A DNA stretch of 64,000 bases from Promineifilum sp. (GTDB lineage Bacteria; Chloroflexota; Anaerolineae; Promineifilales; Promineifilaceae): contig JACKBY010000003.1 of the NCBI GenBank assembly GCA_020634335.1, forward strand, positions 194,682-258,681. Direction: 5' to 3'. The translations under genes were made by a program, and so were the position numbers. The notes below the pieces were generated by a model, which saw only the letters and a list, made by a program, of their open reading frames with translations, ran no database searches and was not told the origin of the DNA. The first letter of the stretch is position 1. Every line of letters starts with the position of its first letter. Of the stretch, positions 33,288-41,453 are shown piece after piece.

Positions 33288-34226
33288 TCAGGCAATTTTA
33301 CCTGGTTTATTCTCAGCGAAATGGGGTGGCGCGGTCGCCAGGCGTTCGGCCGACTTGAAGCGGCGATAGGCGGCGTAGTTCACCTGGGCAGCCGCCAGCC
33401 ACTCAGCCAGGGCCGCTTCGTCACCGTCCTCCAGCGCCAGACGGACGGCCGCCAATTCGGTTTCATAATCGCGCAACGCTTCGAGAACAGCCTTCCGGTT
33501 CGTCAGCAGGATATCCAGCATCATGCGCGCGTCGGAACCGGCCAGCCGGGAAGTGTCGCGGAAGCCGGAGGCGCCCAGCGGCCACAGGCGTTCGTCGGCG
33601 GCCACGCGCATGAGCGCCGCCGACAAGAGAGCCGGTAAATGACTGACGGCGGCCACGGCCGTGTCGTGGTCGGCGGCAGCGATCCGCAGCGGATGCGCGC
33701 CAATCGCGTCGATGAGTGACAAGGCCACAGTTTCGACGGCGGCCGTCGTTCGTTGCGAGGGGCAAAGAAGAAAGGTTTGATCGCGGTAGAGATCGGCCGT
33801 GGCCGAAGCCAGCCCGGCCGTTTCCTTGCCACACATCGGATGTCCACCAATGGCAGCAAATCGAGGCGGCAGCGCGTCCATGGCGGCGACTATCTCGCGT
33901 TTGGTGCTGCCGAGATCCATAACGGCGCACCCGTCCGGGTATAAATCGGGAAGGCTGTGGCACGTGTCCACAATGGCGCGTACCGGGGTGGCCAGAACGA
34001 GCAGATCGACCGATGGTGGGGTGGGCGTCAGCGACTCCGTGGCATCGCTAACGATGCCCTCGCGCAGCGCCAGTTGTCGGACATCAGCTTGCCGCTCGAT
34101 GGCTGTGAGCCGGGCGACGCGGCCGCGCAAAGCCAGCGCCAGCGACCCGCCCATCAGTCCCAGGCCGACAATGCCGACACGAAGGTCGATGAGGGAATTT
34201 CTGACCGCGTCGTCTTTTGGCGTCAT
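33288..34226 (-). CDS. tyrA: Prephenate dehydrogenase
   Basis: A 312-residue NAD-dependent enzyme of tyrosine biosynthesis, oxidatively decarboxylating prephenate to 4-hydroxyphenylpyruvate. The Rossmann loop is VGIVGLGLMGGSLALAL. The block VMDLGSTKREIV, then GGHPMCGKETAG, contains the catalytic His. DHDTAVAAVSHLPALLSAAL is the prephenate-binding helix. FRDTSRLAGSDARMM is also conserved. There is no ACT or chorismate-mutase domain. A TATAAT (complement of 34238-34243) lies 11 bp from the ATG. It is divergent from the SHMT-GcvT gene. Confidence 0.93.
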   Translation of the reverse strand: MTPKDDAVRNSLIDLRVGIVGLGLMGGSLALALRGRVARLTAIERQADVRQLALREGIVSDATESLTPTPPSVDLLVLATPVRAIVDTCHSLPDLYPDGCAVMDLGSTKREIVAAMDALPPRFAAIGGHPMCGKETAGLASATADLYRDQTFLLCPSQRTTAAVETVALSLIDAIGAHPLRIAAADHDTAVAAVSHLPALLSAALMRVAADERLWPLGASGFRDTSRLAGSDARMMLDILLTNRKAVLEALRDYETELAAVRLALEDGDEAALAEWLAAAQVNYAAYRRFKSAERLATAPPHFAENKPGKIA

Positions 34227-34259
34227 ATCTGCCCGGCATTATAACGAAGGTTGTGTAAA

Positions 34260-34287
34260 TTGTCGCTGGGCAACCATGTGTTACAAT
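34260..34287 (+). promoter_or_regulatory. Promoter of the SHMT-GcvT gene
   Basis: TTGTCG (34260-34265), a 16-bp spacer and TACAAT (34282-34287) predict a start near 34294 and a leader of about 160 nt before the ATG at 34456. Confidence 0.55.
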
Positions 34288-34403
34288 TCGTTCCCATATG
34301 GGCGGCTGCTCGCCGGGTTGCTCATCGGTTTCTCCGGCGGTTCCACCTCATAAAACCCAGCATTTCCCCTTAACAGCGATTGCGCAAAACGTAAAGGACT
34401 ACA

Positions 34404-34440
34404 GGCCCTAGCGGGTCGCACCTTCCGCGACACGGTGGCC
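34404..34440 (+). promoter_or_regulatory. Hairpin just before the SHMT-GcvT ribosome site
   Basis: GTCGC (34415-34419) pairs with GCGAC (34427-34431), enclosed by GGCC/GGCC (34404-34407, 34437-34440). The structure ends 3 nt before GGAGGT (34444-34449), so it could modulate translation or transcription. I looked for glycine and tetrahydrofolate riboswitch cores and did not find them. Confidence 0.35.
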
Positions 34441-34455
34441 GGTGGAGGTACAACA

Positions 34456-37400
34456 ATGAGTGATGATTTTATTTTTCGTGGGTCGATGGCTGAACTGGAT
34501 GAAGCAGTCAAGGAGATTATTGACCGCGAAGACGCCCGCCAGGCGGAGACGATCATCCTGATCGCCAGCGAGAGCGAGGCTCCGGAAGCCGTCACCGAGG
34601 CATTAGCCAGCAGCTTCGGCAACATCTACGCTGAGGGCTACCCGCGTGAGGAGAGCCGTCGGCAAACCGAGGCCGAGATCACCGACATCGATATGGAGCT
34701 GGCCCACTACCGGCGCTATAGCGACCCGCGCTACTACAAGGGCGTGGAAAATGCCGACATCATCGAGGCGCTGGCCCGGCGGCGCGCGGCCGAGCTTTTC
34801 GCCGCCAACGGCATCAGCGCCGACAACCTCTACGTCAACGTCCAGCCTCTGAGCGGCGCACCGGCCAACAGCGCGGTCTACACCGCGCTGTTGCAGCCCG
34901 GCGATACGATCCTGGGTCTCAATCTCAACGACGGCGGCCATCTGACTCATGGGTCGCCGGTCAACCGTTCCGGCAAAGTCTACAAGGGTGTGCCCTACTT
35001 CGTCGATGCCGAAACGGAGGAACTGGACTACGATGCTATCGAGCGGAAGGCGCTGGAGATCAAGCCGCAAATCATCGTCGCCGGCTATTCGGCCTACCCG
35101 AAGATCATCGACTGGAAGCGTTTCCGGGAGATCGCCGACAAGGTGGGGGCCTATCTGCTGGCCGACATCGCCCACATTTCCGGCCTGGTGGCCGCGGGCG
35201 TCCACCCCAGCCCCATCGGCATCGCCGACGTCGTCTCGACCACCACGCACAAGAGCCTGTGCGGGCCGCGCGGGGCCATGCTGATGACCCACCGGCGCGA
35301 CCTGGCCCGCAAGCTCGACCGCGCCGTCTTTCCCGGCGAACAGGGTGGCCCGCACGTCAATACCATCGCCGCGCTGGCCGTGGCCCTCAAGCTGGCCCGC
35401 ACCGAGCAGTTTCGCGCCTTGCAGCAGCGCATCGTCGACAACGCCGACCGGCTGGCACAGCAGTTCCAACAGCACGGTATCCGCGTCGTCGGCGGCGGTT
35501 GCGAGAATCACCTGTTACTGATCGACACGAAGTCGGTCACCCACGACGGCGTGCACCTAACCGGCGACATGGGGTCGCGCATCCTCGACGTGGCCGGCAT
35601 CGTCGCCAACCGCAACACAATTCCCGGCGACAAGGGCGCGCTGTCGCCTACGGGCATTCGCATCGGAACCGTGTGGATCAGCCAGTTGGGCTTTGGCCCC
35701 GAGGAGATAGATTTGCTGGCCGAGGCCATCGCCGGCGTGCTCAAGGGGTCGCGGCCATACATCCATACCGGCACCGGCGGCAAGCGCGAATTACGGGCGC
35801 GGGTCGATTACCGGGCGTTGAAGCGCAGCCGGGAGATCGTCCGGCAATTGCGCCATGTGCCGGAGCCGCCGGCGGGCATGGTCGTCGCCGTGCGCGGCGA
35901 CGACGCACCGGCATTTCTCAACTACGCCCTGACCAGCGACGTGGCCGCACTGGGCGACGGCGATTCGCAACCATCCCACCTCTTTGGTCCCGACATCGAC
36001 CTTGCCGCAACGCTGCAACGGATCGACGCTGGACATTTTGCGCTCCACTTTGACAACAATGCGGACGCCGCCGAAGCAGCGGAGTGGCTGCAGGCGCTGT
36101 CCGACGGCTACGCTCAGTTCGACGACGTCTATGCCCGGCTGCCCGGTCCGGTGGTGGCGCAGGTGATCCCGGCCGATTTGGGCGACGTTGTCGGGTCGAC
36201 ACTATCGCGCGTGGCCGGGGCGGTGGCCGCGCTGCGTCGGGTTGACGACGCCGCGCCGGAAGCCGCCTTTGCCGACAGCAAGCCGTATTTCATCGGCCGC
36301 GAGCGGCGTCCCAGTGCGGGCGAGCCGCTGCCGCCTTTCACGTGGGAGGAACCGTCCGATCCACCATTGCTGACCACACGCCTGCACGAGACTCACAAGG
36401 CGCTGGGCGCGCGCATGGTGCCCTTTGCGGGATACGATATGCCGGTATGGTATACAAGCGTCAGCGAGGAACATGCCGCCGTCCGGCAGACGGCCGGTCT
36501 GTTCGACGTGACGCACATGGGCGTGCTGGATGCCCGCGGGCCGCACGCGCTGGAATTCCTCAATACGGTCACGGGTAACGACGTGGCCGCGTTGGCCGTC
36601 GGCGAGTCGCAATACAGCCAATTTTTGATGCCCGACGGTTCCGTCATCGATGACCTGATGGTCTACCGGGTGGAAGACGAGACGTATCTGGTGGTTGTTA
36701 ACGCCTCCAACAACGACAAGGATTGGGCCTGGCTCAACGCCGTGAACGAGGGCCGCGTGCTGATCGATGCCGACCGGCCGTGGGCGCGCGTGCAGCATCC
36801 GGCCGAACTGCGCGACCTGCGCGACCCCAAGCACGGGGCCGATGGACGAGTTGATATCGCCTTGCAAGGGCCGCGCGCGGCCGACATCCTGATTGCCCTC
36901 TCCGGCAGCGACGCGGTATTCGCCAAACGGCTGAAGGCCATGCCCTGGGCCGGCGTCATGCGCGGCAACCCCGGCGGCTTCGACCTGATCATCTCGCGCA
37001 CCGGCTACACCGGTGAGCGTGTGGCCTATGAGCTGTTCGTCCATCCTGATCGCGCCGTCGATCTGTGGAACGCCCTGATGGCGGCGGGCGAGCCATTGGG
37101 CATGAAGCCCTGTGGCCTGGCGGCGCGGGACAGCACGCGCACGGAGGCCGGTCTGCCGCTCTACGGCCACGAGATGGCCGGGGCGCACGACCTGAACCCG
37201 GCCGACGCGGGTTTCGGCAGCTTTGTTAAACTGTGGAAGCCGTTTTTCATCGGCCGCCGGGCCTTTATCGACCATGAGGAGAACCGCGACCGCGTGATCG
37301 TGCGCTTCCGGATGAACGAAAAGGGCGTGCGCCGGCCAGAGACGGGCGACCCGGTGCTCGACCGGCGCGGCAAGGTCATCGGCCACGTCACCAGTTGCGC

Positions 37401-37599
37401 CATCGACGCCGACGGCTATTTGCTGGGCCAGGCCATCCTGCCGCTGAGCATGAGCGAGCCGGGCACGGCGCTGGGGGTATATCAACTGGGCGGCGGCACG
37501 CGGCCGATCAAGGCCGTTGACCGCACCGATGTGGGCAGCCGCCTGCCTATGCCCGATGCAGCAGTGGTGTTGACGCGCTTCCCGGAGCGGAAGAAGTAA
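34456..37599 (+). CDS. Fused serine hydroxymethyltransferase - aminomethyltransferase (GlyA-GcvT)
   Basis: A 1047-residue fusion; the ATG at 34456 follows GGAGGT. Residues 1-455 are SHMT: IILIASESEAPEAV, EGYPREESRRQTE, LADIAHISGLVAAG, and the PLP lysine Lys266 in STTTHKSLCGPRGAML. Residues 638-1035 are GcvT: TRLHETHKALGARMVPFAGYDMPVWY, GLFDVTHMG, SRTGYTGERVAYELF, then LAARDSTRTEAGLPLYGHEM. The region between (about 474-555) aligns with the start of the GcvT domain (VRGDDAPAFLNYALTSDVAAL beside ARGPHALEFLNTVTGNDVAAL), so it looks like a decayed second GcvT segment. Both enzymes exchange one-carbon units between tetrahydrofolate and glycine, so fusion could channel methylene-THF. Other glycine-cleavage genes are not in the window. 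Confidence 0.93.
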   Translation: MSDDFIFRGSMAELDEAVKEIIDREDARQAETIILIASESEAPEAVTEALASSFGNIYAEGYPREESRRQTEAEITDIDMELAHYRRYSDPRYYKGVENADIIEALARRRAAELFAANGISADNLYVNVQPLSGAPANSAVYTALLQPGDTILGLNLNDGGHLTHGSPVNRSGKVYKGVPYFVDAETEELDYDAIERKALEIKPQIIVAGYSAYPKIIDWKRFREIADKVGAYLLADIAHISGLVAAGVHPSPIGIADVVSTTTHKSLCGPRGAMLMTHRRDLARKLDRAVFPGEQGGPHVNTIAALAVALKLARTEQFRALQQRIVDNADRLAQQFQQHGIRVVGGGCENHLLLIDTKSVTHDGVHLTGDMGSRILDVAGIVANRNTIPGDKGALSPTGIRIGTVWISQLGFGPEEIDLLAEAIAGVLKGSRPYIHTGTGGKRELRARVDYRALKRSREIVRQLRHVPEPPAGMVVAVRGDDAPAFLNYALTSDVAALGDGDSQPSHLFGPDIDLAATLQRIDAGHFALHFDNNADAAEAAEWLQALSDGYAQFDDVYARLPGPVVAQVIPADLGDVVGSTLSRVAGAVAALRRVDDAAPEAAFADSKPYFIGRERRPSAGEPLPPFTWEEPSDPPLLTTRLHETHKALGARMVPFAGYDMPVWYTSVSEEHAAVRQTAGLFDVTHMGVLDARGPHALEFLNTVTGNDVAALAVGESQYSQFLMPDGSVIDDLMVYRVEDETYLVVVNASNNDKDWAWLNAVNEGRVLIDADRPWARVQHPAELRDLRDPKHGADGRVDIALQGPRAADILIALSGSDAVFAKRLKAMPWAGVMRGNPGGFDLIISRTGYTGERVAYELFVHPDRAVDLWNALMAAGEPLGMKPCGLAARDSTRTEAGLPLYGHEMAGAHDLNPADAGFGSFVKLWKPFFIGRRAFIDHEENRDRVIVRFRMNEKGVRRPETGDPVLDRRGKVIGHVTSCAIDADGYLLGQAILPLSMSEPGTALGVYQLGGGTRPIKAVDRTDVGSRLPMPDAAVVLTRFPERKK

Positions 37600-37604
37600 C
37601 GAAT

Positions 37605-37722
37605 CCACAGATCGCACAGATTTCACAGATGAGGAGAGGCACACCGAGGGTCGTGAGTAGTTAAACGACCTACGACCTGCCCGGCGAGGCAAGCGCATCT
37701 GTGAAATCTGTGGATTATCTTC
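37605..37722. repeat. Inverted CRCAGATT repeat pair
   Basis: The left part (37605-37632) contains CCACAGAT, GCACAGAT and TTCACAGATG. The right part (about 37697-37717) reads CATCTGTGAAATCTGTGGAT, its reverse complement in part, so the two can pair around a loop of about 65 nt. The right part ends just before the promoter of the next gene. Confidence 0.65.
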
Positions 37723-37727
37723 TGAGA

Positions 37728-37756
37728 TTGACACGATTCCGGCAAGAGGATACGAT
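37728..37756 (+). promoter_or_regulatory. Promoter of the phosphoribosyltransferase gene
   Basis: TTGACA (37728-37733), a 17-bp spacer and TACGAT (37751-37756) form a near-consensus promoter 25 bp before the ATG at 37782. The ribosome site GAGGAG is at about 37769. Confidence 0.7.
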
Positions 37757-37781
37757 AGCCGGTCACGATGAGGAGTGGACA

Positions 37782-38282
37782 ATGCGACGCGAAGTCTTAA
37801 CGTGGTCTGACGTCGATAAACTTATCGATTATCTCGTGCCGCAAATTCGGGGGCGGTTCGATTCCATGGTGATCATCACCCGCGGGGGCATTGTGCCCGG
37901 TGGGATGCTGGCCGAGGCGCTGGACATCACCTATATTCTGACGGCCTCGGTGCGGTTTCCGTCCGACTTCCCGGGGATGCAGCCCGAAATGGTCAAGTAC
38001 GCCATCCCGGAGTTCATCCAGTTTCCCGACGAAGAAGTGTTGCGCGGCCGCCGCGTGCTGGTCGTCGACGACGTGTGGACAAAGGGGCGCAACAGCGTGA
38101 CCGTCGCCAATCGTATCGACGCCGCCGGCGGCATCCCGGAGATGTGCGTGCTGCACTACAAGCCGTCGTACTCACTCTATCCCGGCTATGCGCCGACCTA
38201 CTACGCGGCCGTCAGTGATGCCTACATCATCTATCCCTGGGAGCTGGATCGCGGGCCGGAAGTGCTGGGTGTCTGGAATTGA
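37782..38282 (+). CDS. Purine-type phosphoribosyltransferase
   Basis: A 166-residue protein whose core is MVIITRGGIVPGGMLAEALDI (the pyrophosphate-loop region) and VLVVDDVWTKGRNSVTVAN, the PRPP-binding motif, with an Asp pair preceding the loop. Length and the YYAAVSDAYIIYPWE tail resemble xanthine/hypoxanthine or orphan PRT proteins. These transfer ribose-5-phosphate from PRPP to a purine base. The base specificity is not evident from sequence. It is cytosolic and monocistronic, with its own promoter and a GAGGAG ribosome site. The SRP RNA gene follows. Confidence 0.87.
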   Translation: MRREVLTWSDVDKLIDYLVPQIRGRFDSMVIITRGGIVPGGMLAEALDITYILTASVRFPSDFPGMQPEMVKYAIPEFIQFPDEEVLRGRRVLVVDDVWTKGRNSVTVANRIDAAGGIPEMCVLHYKPSYSLYPGYAPTYYAAVSDAYIIYPWELDRGPEVLGVWN

Positions 38283-38404
38283 GCTTCGTTCGTGGGTTGC
38301 CGCCTCGGCGGCGCGCTTGGGGAGGAACAACCTCAGTCGCTCCCTACAAACCGCGTGCCGTATGAGCGGCGGGTAAGGGGGACGCCGTCCGATTCGTGCC
38401 GTCG

Positions 38405-38433
38405 TTGACCCCGGCGCGGCGATCGGCTATGAT
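38405..38433 (+). promoter_or_regulatory. Promoter of the SRP RNA gene
   Basis: TTGACC (38405-38410), a 17-bp spacer and TATGAT (38428-38433) predict transcription from about 38440, about ten bases before the RNA's terminal stem. Confidence 0.75.
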
Positions 38434-38450
38434 TGCCCGGTTAACATGAA

Positions 38451-38589
38451 TGCGCCCATGAACCCGGTGACCACTGGGTCCCTGGCGGCGGAAGCCGTCG
38501 AATCGTGTCAGGTCCGGAAGGAAGCAGCACTAAGATGTCTCTTCCGGGTGCCCAGGATCACCTGGTTGGTCACCGGGTTCATGGGCGCA
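38451..38589 (+). ncRNA. ffs: Signal recognition particle RNA (bacterial small type, 4.5S-like)
   Basis: The invariant apical segment GTCAGGTCCGGAAGGAAGCA (38507-38526) is the Ffh-binding helix 8 signature of bacterial SRP RNA, with AGCAGCACTAAG on the other side. The molecule closes with a perfect 23-bp terminal stem, 38451-38473 pairing with 38567-38589. It is followed by TTTTG, which may also terminate transcription. A near-consensus promoter lies upstream. The RNA binds Ffh and directs signal-peptide-bearing ribosomes to the membrane. At about 140 nt it is somewhat longer than E. coli 4.5S. Confidence 0.95.
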
Positions 38590-38650
38590 TTTTGTCGCTC
38601 ATCGCGCTGACGGGTAACTGATTATTCCCCTTGTAACTGGTATTCTCCTC

Positions 38651-40039
38651 TTGCTTTCGCGCCACAAGCCCCTTATCCACACACTGATTTTGGGAATAAT
38701 GCTCACGGTTGTCGCCTGCCGTCCCGCCGAGGCAACCTATACCATCGTCGACGGCGGCAAGAGCGTGTCCGTGACGGGTCGCTACCAGACGGTGGGCGAG
38801 GTGTTGGCGGCCGGCGGGTCGATACTTGCGCCCGATGACGCTATCCTGCCCGGCCGCGACGCCGTGGCCGACCCGACCACCCCCATTGTCATCGACCGCG
38901 CGGCCGAGGTGACGGTGATCGACCAGGACAGCGTGATGACCTACCGCACGCAGCAGGCGACGCTGGGCGGTTTCCTGGCCGAGGCCGGGCTGGCTGTGCC
39001 GCCGGGGGCGCGGCTGCTGGCCGACGGCGAGCCGCTAGACGCCAATGACGCCAATCAGACGCCCCTGCCCGGTCGCATTATCTTTGACCCCTACAAGCGC
39101 GTGATCATTACCGACGGCGACGAGCGGTGGGCGCTGCGCACGACGGCCCTGACGGTTGGCGAGGCGCTGGTTGAGTCGGGCGTCGTCCTGGGCGCGCTGG
39201 ACGCCGTTGCGCCGTCGCGCGAAACTGCCTTGACTCCCGACATGGGTATTCGCATCCAGCGGGCCGCGCCCTACGTGGTCGTCGCCGACGGCCAAACGGT
39301 GGACGTGTTCAGCGATTCGACTACCGTGTTCGACATATTGGCCGACAATGGCATCGCTTTGGGGCCGCTGGACTACACGCGACCGGCGGCCGACGCCGCT
39401 GTCCGCCCCGGCGACACCATCGAGGTCGTGCGTGTCACCGAACGTATTGACACCGAGGACGTGGCCGTGCCGTTCGAAACGGTCTATGAGGCGGCAGCCG
39501 ACATGGAGATCGACACGCTGGTGGAGGCCTCGCCGGGCAGCAACGGGACGCTCCAGCGCCGCACCCGCGTCCGGTTGGAAAACGGCGTCGAGGTCTCGCG
39601 AACACCGGACGGCGAAAGCCTCATCATCGCGCCGGTCAATCGTGTCCTGCGCTACGGCACGCAGATCGTCATGCGCACCATCGATACACCGAGCGGGCCA
39701 GTCGAATACTGGCGGGTGGTCAATATGCGCGTCACGTCCTACACGGCCACCAGCGCCGGCAAAAAGCCGGGCGAGCCGGGTTACGGCATCACCGCCAGCG
39801 GCGTGCAGGCCGGCACGGGCGTCATCGCCGTCGATCCGACGGTCATCCCGTTTCGCAGCTACGTCTACGTGCCGGGGTACGGAGTGGCCTTTGCCGGAGA
39901 CACGGGCGGCGGCATTAAGGGACGATTTATCGACCTTGGCTATGATGAAGGGACATTCCAGTCTTGGCGCGGCACTGTCGACGTCTACTACCTTGGCCCG
40001 CCGCCGCCGGCCGAAGACATCCGCTGGATCCTGCCCTAG
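38651..40039 (+). CDS. YabE-like lipoprotein with DUF348 repeats, G5 and 3D domains
   Basis: A 462-residue protein. The TTG at 38651 is used because it is the only in-frame start that keeps the whole lipoprotein signal (LIHTLILGIMLTVVAC). The next ATG at 38699 would lose it. Three or four DUF348 units follow (for example YTIVDGGKSVSVTG, YQTVGEVLAAGG and TTVFDILADNGIALG), then a G5-like domain (residues about 265-340). The 3D domain comes last: MRVTSYTATSAG, VIAVDPTVIPFRSYVYVPGYG, AGDTGGGIKGRFIDLGYD. The conserved Asp residues belong to an MltA/Rpf-like double-psi barrel. Such proteins cleave or remodel peptidoglycan outside the cell. Confidence 0.9.
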   Translation: MLSRHKPLIHTLILGIMLTVVACRPAEATYTIVDGGKSVSVTGRYQTVGEVLAAGGSILAPDDAILPGRDAVADPTTPIVIDRAAEVTVIDQDSVMTYRTQQATLGGFLAEAGLAVPPGARLLADGEPLDANDANQTPLPGRIIFDPYKRVIITDGDERWALRTTALTVGEALVESGVVLGALDAVAPSRETALTPDMGIRIQRAAPYVVVADGQTVDVFSDSTTVFDILADNGIALGPLDYTRPAADAAVRPGDTIEVVRVTERIDTEDVAVPFETVYEAAADMEIDTLVEASPGSNGTLQRRTRVRLENGVEVSRTPDGESLIIAPVNRVLRYGTQIVMRTIDTPSGPVEYWRVVNMRVTSYTATSAGKKPGEPGYGITASGVQAGTGVIAVDPTVIPFRSYVYVPGYGVAFAGDTGGGIKGRFIDLGYDEGTFQSWRGTVDVYYLGPPPPAEDIRWILP

Positions 40040-40141
40040 TACTTTTGTACCTCTGATATTCTCCGTTTTCCGCCCCAATCCGCTTGTTTTTCACGCGCGG
40101 TTTATGTGAAGTGTCTCTTGACTGTGGCATGATTGCCGGTG

Positions 40142-40178
40142 AGGGTCGTCTGCGCAATTGCTGGCGACCCTTGCTTGT
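40142..40178 (+). terminator. Possible terminator after the 3D-domain gene
   Basis: AGGGTCG (40142-40148) pairs with CGACCCT (40165-40171), followed by TGCTTGTTT. The loop is long (16 nt), so the call is moderate. Confidence 0.4.
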
Positions 40179-40295
40179 TTGCCGGCGGCGCGGCGACTCT
40201 TGAGCCGGGCGGCCATGATCGGCGGCCATGCTCCTGAACTTGTCACATTTTCCGGCTTGGGCCGGAATACAATATTGCGGAGGGGTAATTACATC

Positions 40296-41300
40296 ATGAG
40301 AACCATTGTCGAACGAATTGAGAGCCGCCGGGCGCGGTCGCAGGTCATCGTCCTGCTGGCATTGTTGGCCATATTCCTGATCGCTCTAGGCAGCGTTGCC
40401 GCCCAGGACGACATTGTGCCGACCTTCACCATTGAGAATGTCGTCGTTGACGGAAGCGTGTCGGTGCTGGGTCAAAATTTTCCGCCCCATCAGGATTTCG
40501 TCGTCACCATGGGACCAATCGGCACGCTGGGCATCAATGGCACACCGGTCGCCATCACCAATTCGGGCTTGTTCGGGGCGTTTTCGGCCACCTACCCCAT
40601 CCCGCCCAACCTGGTCGGCGAACGCCAGATCGCCATCCGGCTGCAAAGCCCGCAGGGTTATTACAGCTATAACTGGTTCTGGAACAATCTGACCGTACCC
40701 GCGCCGCCGCCCACCCCGACGATCTCCATCGATTCCGTCATCGTCAACGAGACCGTCACGATCCGCACGCACAACTTCCCGCCGGATATGACTTTCCTGG
40801 TGACGATGGGCCACATGGGCACGCTGGGTATCGACGGCACACCCGTGGGCACGCTCTACTCCGGGCCGGGCGGCGAAATGACGGCCACCTTCCCCATCCC
40901 GGTCCTGCTGAAGGGGCTGGAGCGCATCTCTATTCGCACCCAGGGCAATCCCTTCTTTTCCTATAACTGGTTCGACAATCAGACGGAACCGCTGCCGACG
41001 CCGACGTTCGTGGTCTGCGGCGTGATTCGCGATGACATCGTGGTCATTCGCACCGATCCGACCTTCCTGCCCAATCGAAACTTCACAGTGATGATGAACT
41101 ACATGGGCACGCTGGGAACCGACGGCTACGTAGTCGGCGGCTTCAATACTGGCCCGACAGGCGTAACGACGGCAACGTATGCCATCCCGTCCGGGCTGCT
41201 GGGGCTGGACCAGATACAGATTCGCGCCGAGGAAGTGGGCGGGCCGTTCTACAGCTACAACTACTTCGATAACCAGACGGCGATCTATTGCGCGCCGTAA
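40296..41300 (+). CDS. Secreted protein of three tandem repeats, unknown function
   Basis: A 334-residue protein. GGAGGGG precedes the ATG at 40296. A cytosolic Arg-rich tail and one helix (LLALLAIFLIALGSVAAQ) act as signal or anchor. Three repeats of about 95 residues follow. Each runs from a strand such as FTIENVVVDGSV, through NFPPHQDFVVTMGPIGTLG, INGTPVAITNSG and a Pro-rich turn, to QGYYSYNWFWNN. The second and third copies read NFPPDMTFLVTMGHMGTLG and PNRNFTVMMNYMGTLG, ending YSYNWFDNQT and YSYNYFDNQT. Repeats are joined by PTPT-type linkers. The fold is probably beta-sandwich and extracellular. I know no function for it. Confidence 0.8.
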   Translation: MRTIVERIESRRARSQVIVLLALLAIFLIALGSVAAQDDIVPTFTIENVVVDGSVSVLGQNFPPHQDFVVTMGPIGTLGINGTPVAITNSGLFGAFSATYPIPPNLVGERQIAIRLQSPQGYYSYNWFWNNLTVPAPPPTPTISIDSVIVNETVTIRTHNFPPDMTFLVTMGHMGTLGIDGTPVGTLYSGPGGEMTATFPIPVLLKGLERISIRTQGNPFFSYNWFDNQTEPLPTPTFVVCGVIRDDIVVIRTDPTFLPNRNFTVMMNYMGTLGTDGYVVGGFNTGPTGVTTATYAIPSGLLGLDQIQIRAEEVGGPFYSYNYFDNQTAIYCAP

Positions 41301-41395
41301 GTGATTCACAATCAAGGCGCTTTAGGCTCGTCCTGAGAGCACGCAGCTAAAGCGCCCACGACAAACGAACAGCAGAGCCCAGGGAAACGGTCTGT

Positions 41396-41443
41396 GGGCC
41401 GCCGGATGCACGAGAGCATTCGGCGGCCCGGCAGCCGTTTTTT
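41396..41443 (+). terminator. Terminator between convergent genes
   Basis: A 14-bp stem with one G-U (41396-41409 with 41416-41429) and a 6-nt loop is followed by TTTTTT at 41438-41443. A second perfect 10-bp inverted repeat, GGCGCTTTAG/CTAAAGCGCC (41316-41325, 41347-41356), lies just upstream. CTAAAGCGCC recurs at about 22132. Confidence 0.75.
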
Positions 41444-41453
41444 GTTGGCGCTA

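Noticed and set aside
34294..34455. Possible glycine or THF riboswitch before SHMT-GcvT
   Set aside because: Only a simple hairpin is visible; the conserved cores of these riboswitches are not found.
36202..37782. A 526-codon minus-strand frame opposite the GcvT half of the fusion
   Set aside because: The sense strand encodes a recognisable enzyme; the antisense product has no motif and runs into repeat DNA.
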